A stretch of DNA of 6,234 nt from Ignavibacteriales bacterium (lineage in GTDB: Bacteria > Bacteroidota > Ignavibacteria > Ignavibacteriales > Ignavibacteriaceae): positions 1 through 6,234 of the forward strand of contig DAIERC010000260.1 in the NCBI GenBank assembly GCA_027347125.1. Direction: 5' to 3'. Position 1 is the first letter of the stretch, and each line of letters opens with the position of its first letter. A model generated the notes under the pieces. That model was not told the DNA's origin, ran no database searches, and saw only the letters and a program-made list of their open reading frames with translations. Position numbers and translations under genes: made by a program. This document shows, one piece after another, positions 1 to 5,783 of the stretch.

Positions 1-294
1 AAAGATAGTAATCAGTTTTGTTATAACCAGCAAACTTTGAATCTTATCAGTAGTGCGAGATAATTTTAGCTGTCCTTCACCTTTTTTCATGGTGGTAAGC
101 CCACCAATCAGCATACCTAAACCGGAGCTATTCATAAATTTGACTTCAGACAAATCAACAATAACATTCTTTTTACCTTCATCCAGAAGTTTGTGAAGAA
201 GTTCGTTAAATTCCTTAGTGTCGTCGCCGCCCATCACATTTCCTTTTAATTCAATAACGACGGCGTTATATTGCTCCACGGTTTTTGTTTTCAT
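1..294 (-). CDS. STAS-domain anti-sigma factor antagonist (RsbV/SpoIIAA-like), 3' end cut by window edge
   Basis: Reading the minus strand from the ATG at 294-292 gives 98 residues with no stop before the window edge, so the C-terminus is missing (single-domain STAS proteins are usually about 100-120 aa). The N-terminus begins MKTKTVEQYNAVVIELKGNV, the usual first strands of the fold. The signature VDLSEVKFMNSSGLGMLIGG at residues 46-65 contains the switch loop; by alignment with SpoIIAA/RsbV the phosphorylated serine would be Ser56, with Asn55 where Asp is usual. The start is supported by AGGAG (complement of 301-305) six bases upstream. Family knowledge: unphosphorylated STAS proteins bind an RsbW-type kinase and release its target. 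The gene is transcribed away from the sigma gene and is not linked to the kinase on the same strand, so its partner is unknown; the kinase at 5339-5782 is one candidate. Domain call is firm, partner is inference. Confidence 0.9.
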   Translation of the reverse strand, partial: MKTKTVEQYNAVVIELKGNVMGGDDTKEFNELLHKLLDEGKKNVIVDLSEVKFMNSSGLGMLIGGLTTMKKGEGQLKLSRTTDKIQSLLVITKLITIF

Positions 295-314
295 GAATAA
301 CTCCTATAATTTTA

Positions 315-343
315 TTGACAATTTAACTAGATGCAGATACTTT
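315..343 (+). promoter_or_regulatory. Candidate housekeeping promoter for the sigma/anti-sigma operon
   Basis: TTGACA at 315-320 is a perfect -35 consensus. The -10 element is poor: TACTTT at 338-343 (17-base spacer, 3 of 6 matches) or GATACT at 336-341 (15-base spacer, 4 of 6). Transcription from here would give a leader of roughly 120 bases ahead of the sigma gene. It could supply basal expression alongside the ECF-type promoter at 439-463. Confidence 0.3.
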
Positions 344-348
344 TGCAA
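320..348 (-). promoter_or_regulatory. Candidate sigma-70-type promoter for the minus-strand STAS gene
   Basis: On the minus strand TTGCAA (348-343) is followed after 17 bases by TAAATT (325-320). Each box matches the housekeeping consensus at 4 of 6 positions, and the spacing is ideal. Transcription would begin near 313, leaving about 18 untranslated bases that include the AGGAG site. It overlaps the plus-strand candidate promoter, so the two directions could interfere. Weak by sequence alone in AT-rich DNA. Confidence 0.3.
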
Positions 349-438
349 GAGGGCTAACACCTTAAAATACACCTGTTTTGCATAGAGCAAATGCATCAAT
401 TTAAAATTTATTTCTTTATTTAAAGTAACTAATTTTAG

Positions 439-463
439 GGAACAAACATTTTTTGGGTGCGTC
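439..463 (+). promoter_or_regulatory. Candidate ECF-sigma promoter (autoregulatory) for the sigma operon
   Basis: GGAAC at 439-443 is separated by 16 bases, including a T-run (449-454), from CGTC at 460-463. GGAAC-type -35 boxes, about 16-base spacers and CGTC-like -10 boxes are the established pattern for many ECF sigma factors, and these factors commonly activate their own operon. No other pair with this spacing was found in the intergenic regions. The expected transcription start, about 470-473, falls on the proposed ATG of the sigma gene (471), implying a leaderless or nearly leaderless mRNA or a downstream start. Motif seen; function inferred. Confidence 0.5.
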
Positions 464-470
464 TAAAAAT

Positions 471-1067
471 ATGAAATTCACAAAAAAGAAAAAAGAGTTG
501 CAACATCCGCAGATATTAAATTTAGATGATGATTTTTCTCTTATAAAGAGATTTATCGAAGGCGATGAATCAACTTTTAATACGCTGGTTCAACGCCACA
601 AAGAAAAAGTGCGTAATATAATTTACATTACTTTGAACAACCACGATTTGGTTGATGATATTGCGCAGGAGGTTTTTTTAACCGTATATAAAAATCTGAA
701 CAACTTTAGGTTTGAATCCCAGTTTACTACCTGGCTATATAGAATAACAGTTAATAAATGTAAGGATTACCTGAGAAAAATGAAAATCCGTAACATTTTT
801 TCTCCTATAAAAGATTCAGAAGAAGAACTTGGATATACAATTCATCCTGAAAATATGGATATATCGGAAATAGTTCAGAAGGCGATTGCGAAACTTCCGG
901 AAAAATTAAGAGTACCGTTGCTTCTAAAAGATATTGAAGGTTTAAGTTACCAGGAAATTGCAGAGTCGGTGCAATGTGAAATAGGAACTGTGAAGTCCCG
1001 TATATTTAGAGCTCGGGAAGGATTGAGGGAATTGCTCAAACCGTATGAGCAGGAGTTAAGAGCATGA
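471..1067 (+). CDS. ECF RNA polymerase sigma factor (sigma-70 family, RpoE-like)
   Basis: This 198-aa protein has the two-domain ECF layout. Sigma region 2 spans about residues 22-104: the LIKRFIEGDESTFNTLVQRH helix, then DLVDDIAQEVFLTVYKNL and FTTWLYRITVNKCKDYLRK, which in this family bind the core clamp and recognise the -10 element. Region 4 spans about 134-190, with LPEKLRVPLLLKDIEGLSYQ followed by the helix-turn-helix QEIAESVQCEIGTVKSRIFR for the -35 element. Regions 1.1, 1.2 and 3 are absent, as expected. An upstream in-frame TTG at 453 would add six residues, but it lies inside the GGAAC/CGTC promoter candidate, so ATG 471 is preferred; TTG 498 is a possible downstream start. None of the starts has a convincing Shine-Dalgarno site. 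The stop overlaps the anti-sigma start as ATGA, the usual arrangement for a translationally coupled sigma/anti-sigma pair. Regulon unknown. Confidence 0.93.
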   Translation: MKFTKKKKELQHPQILNLDDDFSLIKRFIEGDESTFNTLVQRHKEKVRNIIYITLNNHDLVDDIAQEVFLTVYKNLNNFRFESQFTTWLYRITVNKCKDYLRKMKIRNIFSPIKDSEEELGYTIHPENMDISEIVQKAIAKLPEKLRVPLLLKDIEGLSYQEIAESVQCEIGTVKSRIFRAREGLRELLKPYEQELRA

Positions 1068-2638
1068 AAAAACTTTACAAAAAATATGAAATGCTTTCGG
1101 CATATTTGGATAACGAATTGTCGGACGCCGAAATTAAAAAAATAGAAGAAGAATTAAAATTTTCAAAAGAGCTTCAGGAAAAACTTGCTGAATTAAAAAA
1201 GGTAAAACAATTAACCGTGTCGTCGGTTAAATCTGTTCCGGAAAATCCGTTTTTTGAAACCCGTTTGGCTGCAACTATGCGTACCGAAAAACCGCTGTTG
1301 GCAAAGATGAGAAAATTTGCTCCGGTTTTGGGCGTTGTTGCCGCAAGTCTTGTTTTGATGGTTGTGTTAAAGTATAATCCGCAAATTGTTGATAAACTGG
1401 TTGAACAGCAGAAATCAAACATAACTGCATTTTACAAGGAAAATTTAAAGCCGCTGTTATATACCGCCAATTTGAATAACGATGATATTTTTAATTTTGC
1501 ATTTTACCATCAACTGCCGCTGGATAACCAGAAAAAACAGGTGCTTCAGTTAGGGTCCGATAGCAAAGGCAATCAATTTTTTGAAATAAAACAGGCCGGT
1601 TTAATTCCGCAACAAAGTAATCTTAAAAAATTTGTGGAATCATTAAAACTAAATGATAAACAAAAATATGAAGTGGATTCCATACTTCATTCTTATGCTT
1701 CGGACTTACAATCTCAAGTTCTGGTTAACAGAGAAAACACTGTTGCCATAAATCCTAACATTTGGAATTTTAATAAAGCTTTGGCTGCCGATTTAATTGC
1801 CTTCGCCGCAAAGGTTAACAAAGGGCAAATTGCAAAGGTAATGCCTGCTGATTTTGAAAAGTATTATAATAACGGCGCTATTGCCAGAGCCGTAAGCCAG
1901 GTTAAATCTTCTGGAAATGAAAAATATATTTTCTTTACTCCCGATTCTATCTTTTCCGAACCGTTTGTGTTTGATAAGAATAAATATAAAGATGAAATGA
2001 AACAGTGGAACGAAGAGTTAAACAAAAACATGAAAGAAATGGGAAGGCAACTGCAAGATTTAAATGTATCAATTCATTTCGACAATGATTTTGCTAAGCT
2101 TAAAAGAGATTCTTCATGGAATAAAGATTTTAAGGTATTTGTTGACAGCAACGGCTGCAGGGTGCATCTGTCAAAATTATTTATTCCGCCGGTACAAATT
2201 CCGGACATCGACAGTATAATTTCGCACATCAATTCTGCAAGCGGATTGTTTAAATCATTTTCATTTAACTTCCAGAAGCCAAAAGGTAAAAATTTTAATT
2301 ATAAATATTTCTACAATGATTCTACAAAAAGCTATAATTTTAAATTTAGATCTTTCGGGTTTGATTCTACTTATACATCCGGAAACGGAAAATCGGACTC
2401 GCTTTTAATTTCAAGACTTAAGAATTTCCGCGGTTCTATGAATCCGGATTCAATGGCATCGATGTTCAGGTTTTTCTTTAATGATACGACTAATGTTCAT
2501 CAGCAAAAACAATTGCAGCGCCAGCTACAAGAGTTCCAGAGAGAGATGGAGCAGTTCAGGAAAGAAATGGAACAAATGCAAAAGCAGTTCCAGAAAAAAA
2601 CACCTGCTCCACAGAGAAAAAGTCCAATGGAAATATAA
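1064..2638 (+). CDS. Transmembrane anti-sigma factor with large extracytoplasmic domain
   Basis: The 524-aa product should bind and inhibit the ECF sigma factor encoded just upstream; the start overlaps the sigma stop as ATGA, with AGGAG at 1051-1055 eight bases ahead. Residues 8-45 (YEMLSAYLDNELSDAEI, then a Glu/Lys-rich helix) match the N-terminal fold of ZAS-type anti-sigma domains, but there is no His or Cys in the first 84 residues, so the zinc site is absent. One membrane segment lies at about 85-102 (FAPVLGVVAASLVLMVVL), putting residues 103-524 outside the cytoplasm. That region holds a helical segment at 187-220 with LKLNDKQKYEVDSIL, faintly like the LTxxQ motif of Spy/CpxP proteins; an aromatic-rich stretch at 395-435; recurring Asp-Ser pairs; and a Gln/Glu/Met-rich predicted coiled coil at 476-511. 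The only Cys is at 365. Many anti-sigma factors are about 200-250 aa, so the ectodomain is large. Anti-sigma role firm from context; the ectodomain's ligand is unknown. Confidence 0.85.
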   Translation: MKKLYKKYEMLSAYLDNELSDAEIKKIEEELKFSKELQEKLAELKKVKQLTVSSVKSVPENPFFETRLAATMRTEKPLLAKMRKFAPVLGVVAASLVLMVVLKYNPQIVDKLVEQQKSNITAFYKENLKPLLYTANLNNDDIFNFAFYHQLPLDNQKKQVLQLGSDSKGNQFFEIKQAGLIPQQSNLKKFVESLKLNDKQKYEVDSILHSYASDLQSQVLVNRENTVAINPNIWNFNKALAADLIAFAAKVNKGQIAKVMPADFEKYYNNGAIARAVSQVKSSGNEKYIFFTPDSIFSEPFVFDKNKYKDEMKQWNEELNKNMKEMGRQLQDLNVSIHFDNDFAKLKRDSSWNKDFKVFVDSNGCRVHLSKLFIPPVQIPDIDSIISHINSASGLFKSFSFNFQKPKGKNFNYKYFYNDSTKSYNFKFRSFGFDSTYTSGNGKSDSLLISRLKNFRGSMNPDSMASMFRFFFNDTTNVHQQKQLQRQLQEFQREMEQFRKEMEQMQKQFQKKTPAPQRKSPMEI

Positions 2639-2645
2639 GCTTACC

Positions 2646-2687
2646 AGTACCTTTCCCCGGTTTTCAATCAGCCGGGGAGCAGGTATT
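2646..2687 (+). terminator. Long hairpin, probable terminator of the sigma/anti-sigma operon
   Basis: CCCCGG (2655-2660) pairs perfectly with CCGGGG (2672-2677) across an 11-base loop. The stem extends through T2654-A2678 and T2653-G2679, then, past a single bulged C at 2680, TACCT (2648-2652) with AGGTA (2681-2685) and two further weak pairs. The total is about 15 pairs with a G+C-rich core, starting eight bases after the anti-sigma stop. The following DNA is only moderately T-rich (TTT at 2686-2688, TTTT at 2692-2695), so it may be an imperfect intrinsic terminator or an mRNA 3'-end stabiliser. Confidence 0.7.
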
Positions 2688-2709
2688 TCCTGTTTTGGAA
2701 CGTAAGGAT

Positions 2710-2738
2710 TTGAATTGTGTCACAAAATCGTCTCTATT
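2710..2738 (+). promoter_or_regulatory. Candidate promoter with a palindrome in its spacer, upstream of the phosphatase operon
   Basis: TTGAAT (2710-2715) and TCTATT (2733-2738) each match the housekeeping boxes at 4 of 6 positions with a 17-base spacer. The 11-base palindrome TTGTGTCACAA (2715-2725, arms TTGTG/CACAA around one T) sits at the -35 edge and in the spacer, where a bound repressor would block polymerase. The resulting leader would be about 165 bases. A second weak option is TTTACA at 2780-2785 with TAATTT at 2803-2808. Apart from these and the hairpin, the 270-base gap 2639-2908 shows no gene; its longest plus-strand ATG reading frame noticed, at 2840, ends after five codons. Confidence 0.25.
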
Positions 2739-2908
2739 TTTTCAGCCATCCTAATTTTTTTCCGTTTATACTTCTTTTCTTTACAAAAAGTAATTTTTAG
2801 CTTAATTTACCGCCGGGCTCAAGTAATAAAATAGTAATTATGCAGTTTTACAAATGAATTCTAATTAAGCCGGTTGTTGGGGCCTTACTTAGCCGGAAAG
2901 TACATAAT

Positions 2909-5017
2909 ATGATATTTAATACTGAAAATTTAAGAGATAATATCAAGGTTCAAACCTTTTTAGGAAATTTTACAGTATTATTGATTTACAAAATATTCTT
3001 CTATTCCCCGGATTCTTTTATCCTTTCTATCTTAAATGAAATTTTAGTTATACTAACGGTAGTTACACTTATTTTATTTCTTTCGGATGCCGTGCATTCG
3101 CGAAGGATCAATCCGCTGTCGATGGTAATGAACGTGGGCATTTTAAATGCCGTTATATTTTTTATGATAACATTTTCTGGCACGTTGATGGGCGGTTTTT
3201 CCGAAATAAGCAACGGAACCTCAGGCAACCCAGGAATATTATTCAGTCTTATTTCATTCCTTTATTCATTTGTCATTATAGGTTCACTCGCATATATATT
3301 TCTGGTATTTAAAGAATTGTTTTTCTTAAAACAGAAAAAAAACGTAAGCACTTATTTTAACACTATGGTGGTTTTCTTTATGCTTGCATCGTTAACAAGC
3401 GTTTTAAAAAAGGTGCCGGATCTCGGGTATATCCGCGATACGTTTTTCATTATATCAATACTTCTCATTGTAATTAATTCAATAAAAATTTCTTGGATAG
3501 CGTTTATAATTAAGAAAGAAAAAATATCTCTGCTTGTTTTATCTGTTATAATTTCAATCCTTTTTGTTGTAAATATTATAAATGGCGCACAATCCGACTC
3601 GTACTCTCAAACAATGATTCAATTTTCAGCCGGACTAAACCAGTTTTTCAAAATTATGATGGTATACGGTGCAATCTATTTCAGCATTCTTTTCTTTACC
3701 ACGTTGTTTCACATTCCCACTGCCGAAGCGTTCGATAGGAAAGCCCAGGAAGTTAATTTTCTTCAGTACTTCAGCAAACTAATAACGGAATCGCTCGATT
3801 TTAAGGACCTTGCTGAAACGGTTACGGATATTACCACTAAGGTTTGCGATGCGCATGCCTCGTGGATTATATGGAAGGACGGCGATGATTTTAAATCCAT
3901 TGCAAATAAAAATATAGGTTATTACGATTCAAATATTATCACGCGATTTATATTGCAAAATCTGCAAAGAAAAAGTGGCGAAGGCACAATGGTTTTCAAC
4001 CTAAACAGGTTTGAAAATAAATCGCAGCTTAGCGAAGAATTTTTTAATATTGCAGTTGCGTCTTTAAAAGCGCATAACGAATTAAAGGGATTTCTTGTTG
4101 CGGCAAGAAAAGTGAATCTTAATTTTGACGATGAAGATACCAACGCGATGGATACTTTTTCAGATTATGCTTCGGTTGCAATCGAGAATTCAAAACTGCT
4201 CGAAGAATCCATTGAGAAAGAACGGCTTGAAAAAGAGCTTGATGTAGCCAGGGAAATTCAAAGAAAAATTTTGCCCAGTAAAAACCCTGAATACGAAAAT
4301 TTAACTATATCCTCGGTTTTTATTCCCGCGTTTGAAGTAGGCGGCGATTATTATGATTTTTTTGAAATAGACGATAATAAATTCGGTTTTGTAATTGCAG
4401 ACGTGTCGGGCAAGGGTATTTCCGCTGCATTTATAATGGCCGAAGTAAAAGGTATATTTGAATCTCTTTCTAAAACTATAGAGAGCCCTAAAGAAATACT
4501 TATTAAAGCAAATGAAATTTTGGAACGAACCCTGGATAGGAAGAATTTTGTTAGCGCGGCTTACGGAGTTTTGGATTTTAACAAAGAGGTGCTCCGCGTG
4601 GCCAGGGCAGGGCACTGTCCCATAATTTTATTAAGAAATAATATTGCCGAAAACCTGAGACCTTCCGGAATAGGGCTCGGCCTAAACTTTAGCCGTCACT
4701 TTGCAGATACTCTTGAAGAAACCGAAATTAAATTAAAAGATGAAGATACAATTGTTCTTTATACCGACGGCATTACAGAAGCAAAGAACAGCGCCCTTGA
4801 GGATTTTGGAGATAAATATTTTGAGGAAATACTACTTGATAATTATGAGAAGAGTGTAAGCGAAATTTCAAACAAAGTGATACACGCGGTAACTTTGTTC
4901 TCACAAAATAATCCGCAGCATGATGATATTACTTTAGTTATTTTAAAATGGAAACAAAAATTAAATATTGACGGAGAGAAAGAATGGCAGAATTTAGCAC
5001 CTCAGTTAAAGAAGTAG
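2909..5017 (+). CDS. Membrane GAF-domain SpoIIE/RsbU-type PP2C serine phosphatase
   Basis: A 702-aa polytopic phosphatase expected to dephosphorylate the STAS protein encoded next. Eight hydrophobic segments (about 17-33, 37-58, 71-92, 110-134, 150-166, 177-200, 206-224, 246-266) fit an N-in/C-in topology: the loops at 59-70, 135-149 and 201-205 carry the positive charges, while 93-109 and 225-245 do not. A GAF-like domain occupies about 285-430, followed by a charged helical linker (429-456) of the kind that relays signals to SpoIIE domains. The PP2C domain (about 460-680) keeps its metal-binding aspartates: VGGDYYDFF (Asp480), IADVSGKGIS (Asp498), LYTDGITEA (Asp620) and QHDDITLV (Asp672/673), so it should be active. 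GGAAAG at 2895-2900, eight bases before the ATG, supports the start. The last 34 bases overlap the STAS gene, giving a short C-terminal tail beyond the catalytic fold. The stimulus sensed by the membrane and GAF parts is unknown. Confidence 0.93.
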   Translation: MIFNTENLRDNIKVQTFLGNFTVLLIYKIFFYSPDSFILSILNEILVILTVVTLILFLSDAVHSRRINPLSMVMNVGILNAVIFFMITFSGTLMGGFSEISNGTSGNPGILFSLISFLYSFVIIGSLAYIFLVFKELFFLKQKKNVSTYFNTMVVFFMLASLTSVLKKVPDLGYIRDTFFIISILLIVINSIKISWIAFIIKKEKISLLVLSVIISILFVVNIINGAQSDSYSQTMIQFSAGLNQFFKIMMVYGAIYFSILFFTTLFHIPTAEAFDRKAQEVNFLQYFSKLITESLDFKDLAETVTDITTKVCDAHASWIIWKDGDDFKSIANKNIGYYDSNIITRFILQNLQRKSGEGTMVFNLNRFENKSQLSEEFFNIAVASLKAHNELKGFLVAARKVNLNFDDEDTNAMDTFSDYASVAIENSKLLEESIEKERLEKELDVAREIQRKILPSKNPEYENLTISSVFIPAFEVGGDYYDFFEIDDNKFGFVIADVSGKGISAAFIMAEVKGIFESLSKTIESPKEILIKANEILERTLDRKNFVSAAYGVLDFNKEVLRVARAGHCPIILLRNNIAENLRPSGIGLGLNFSRHFADTLEETEIKLKDEDTIVLYTDGITEAKNSALEDFGDKYFEEILLDNYEKSVSEISNKVIHAVTLFSQNNPQHDDITLVILKWKQKLNIDGEKEWQNLAPQLKK

Positions 5018-5352
5018 GTGACATAAACGTTGTATACTTGAAAGGTTATTTAGACGCCCACACAGCGCCCGTGTTGGAGAATACCCTTTCTAACCTTATT
5101 GACTATAAAAAATATTCTATCGTTGTAAACTTTAAAGAACTTGCTTACATAAGCAGTGCGGGGCTTGGCGTATTTATGGCTTTCATCGAGAAGATAAGAG
5201 AAAACAGCGGCGATATTAAACTTTCTTCCATGTCCGATAAAGTTTTCAACATATTTGATCTTTTGGGCTTCCCATTGTTGTATGAGATTTTTAAATCTGA
5301 AGAAGAAGCAGTTACAAAATTTAGTGAGACAAAAAAACTTGAAGACAGATAA
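4984..5352 (+). CDS. STAS-domain anti-sigma factor antagonist (RsbV/SpoIIAA-like)
   Basis: This complete 122-aa protein is essentially one STAS domain. It starts with strands at 5-24 (STSVKEVGDINVVYLKGYLD), followed by the first helix, a central strand YSIVVNFKELAYI (44-56) and the switch loop SSAGLGVFM (57-65). By alignment with SpoIIAA DSSGLG, Ser58 is the phosphoacceptor; Asp is replaced by Ser57 and the second Ser by Ala59. Family role: the kinase phosphorylates it to inactivate it, the phosphatase restores it, and the unphosphorylated form binds the kinase. Both expected partners are its direct neighbours. GGAGAG (4973-4978), five bases before the ATG, lies inside the phosphatase gene, and the two genes overlap by 34 bases, which suggests coupled translation. 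The C-terminal tail is Lys/Glu-rich. It differs clearly from the STAS protein at 1-294, so the two are not recent duplicates. Confidence 0.93.
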   Translation: MAEFSTSVKEVGDINVVYLKGYLDAHTAPVLENTLSNLIDYKKYSIVVNFKELAYISSAGLGVFMAFIEKIRENSGDIKLSSMSDKVFNIFDLLGFPLLYEIFKSEEEAVTKFSETKKLEDR

Positions 5353-5782
5353 AAAAATAAATGAAAAACAGCTGGTTGTTCAGAGTAAAACAAACAACCT
5401 CTCCCAAATAAGAGATTTTGTTTACTCTACTGCCTTGGAAGTCGGAATTTCTACCGAGATCATCGATAATATAATTCTTGCCGTTGATGAAGCGTGTACA
5501 AATATTATTAAACATGCTTACAAATCCTACCCGGAAGGCGAGATAATAGTTAAACTGCAATATTCCGATAAAAAATTTACGGTACTGATTATAGATTACG
5601 GCGTGCCGTTCAAACCTGAAACAATTCCTGATCCGGATCTGCAAAAATATTACCGCCAACATAGAGTCGGCGGGCTCGGTATGTATTTGATGAAATCATT
5701 AATGGATGAAGTAAAATATGTTTCTATCCCTGGAAAATATAATCAGGTTCTGCTCTCAAAAAATATAGGTACCGCTCATTAA
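5339..5782 (+). CDS. RsbW/SpoIIAB-like serine kinase / anti-sigma factor (HATPase_c)
   Basis: The frame encodes a GHKL ATPase of the RsbW type, about 147 aa from TTG 5339, typical for the family. ATP-binding motifs are intact: N-box EACTNIIKHAY (Glu51, Asn55, His59 in this numbering), G1 DYGVPF (Asp86) and G2 RVGGLGMYL (Gly111-Gly114). In the family, such proteins phosphorylate a STAS partner with ATP and, when STAS is phosphorylated, bind and inhibit a sigma factor or other target. The start is uncertain. The frame is open to ATG 5255 and ATG 5282, but these add residues (WASHCC and so on) unlike an RsbW N-terminus and overlap the STAS gene deeply. No ATG lies near the domain start, so TTG 5339 (14-base overlap, weak GTGAG upstream) or GTG 5324 is more likely. 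A poor start could keep the kinase low relative to its antagonist. No sigma-B-type gene is visible nearby. Confidence 0.9.
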   Translation: MKTDKKINEKQLVVQSKTNNLSQIRDFVYSTALEVGISTEIIDNIILAVDEACTNIIKHAYKSYPEGEIIVKLQYSDKKFTVLIIDYGVPFKPETIPDPDLQKYYRQHRVGGLGMYLMKSLMDEVKYVSIPGKYNQVLLSKNIGTAH

Positions 5783-5783
5783 T

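Noticed and set aside
453..470. TTG at 453 as the start of the sigma factor (six extra residues)
   Set aside because: It lies within the candidate ECF promoter, has no good ribosome site and adds nothing to the sigma domain; ATG 471 is simpler.
2481..2705. 74-codon plus-strand frame overlapping the end of the anti-sigma gene
   Set aside because: It is an out-of-frame reading of the Gln/Glu-rich coiled-coil codons, runs through the terminator hairpin, and has no ribosome site or domain.
2697..2732. GGAAC (2697-2701) and CGTC (2729-2732) upstream of the phosphatase operon, as a second ECF-type promoter
   Set aside because: The boxes are 27 bases apart instead of about 16, too far for one sigma factor to contact both, and no acceptable GGAAC-like box lies 15-17 bases before the CGTC.
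2868..2896. Two copies of AGCCGG (2868-2873 and 2891-2896) just before the phosphatase gene
   Set aside because: Only six bases are repeated, without symmetry or a third copy; the second one merges with the ribosome site, so chance is the best explanation.
4301..4615. 104-codon open frame on the minus strand inside the phosphatase gene, and similar antisense frames at 1174-1422, 3001-3228, 3922-4143, 5145-5393, 5321-5662 and 5756-5947
   Set aside because: All lie opposite well-supported genes, have no recognisable domains and read as shadow translations.
5255..5338. ATG at 5255 as the kinase start (28 extra residues)
   Set aside because: The added peptide is the STAS coding region read in another frame, and the family's N-terminus fits a start near 5339.
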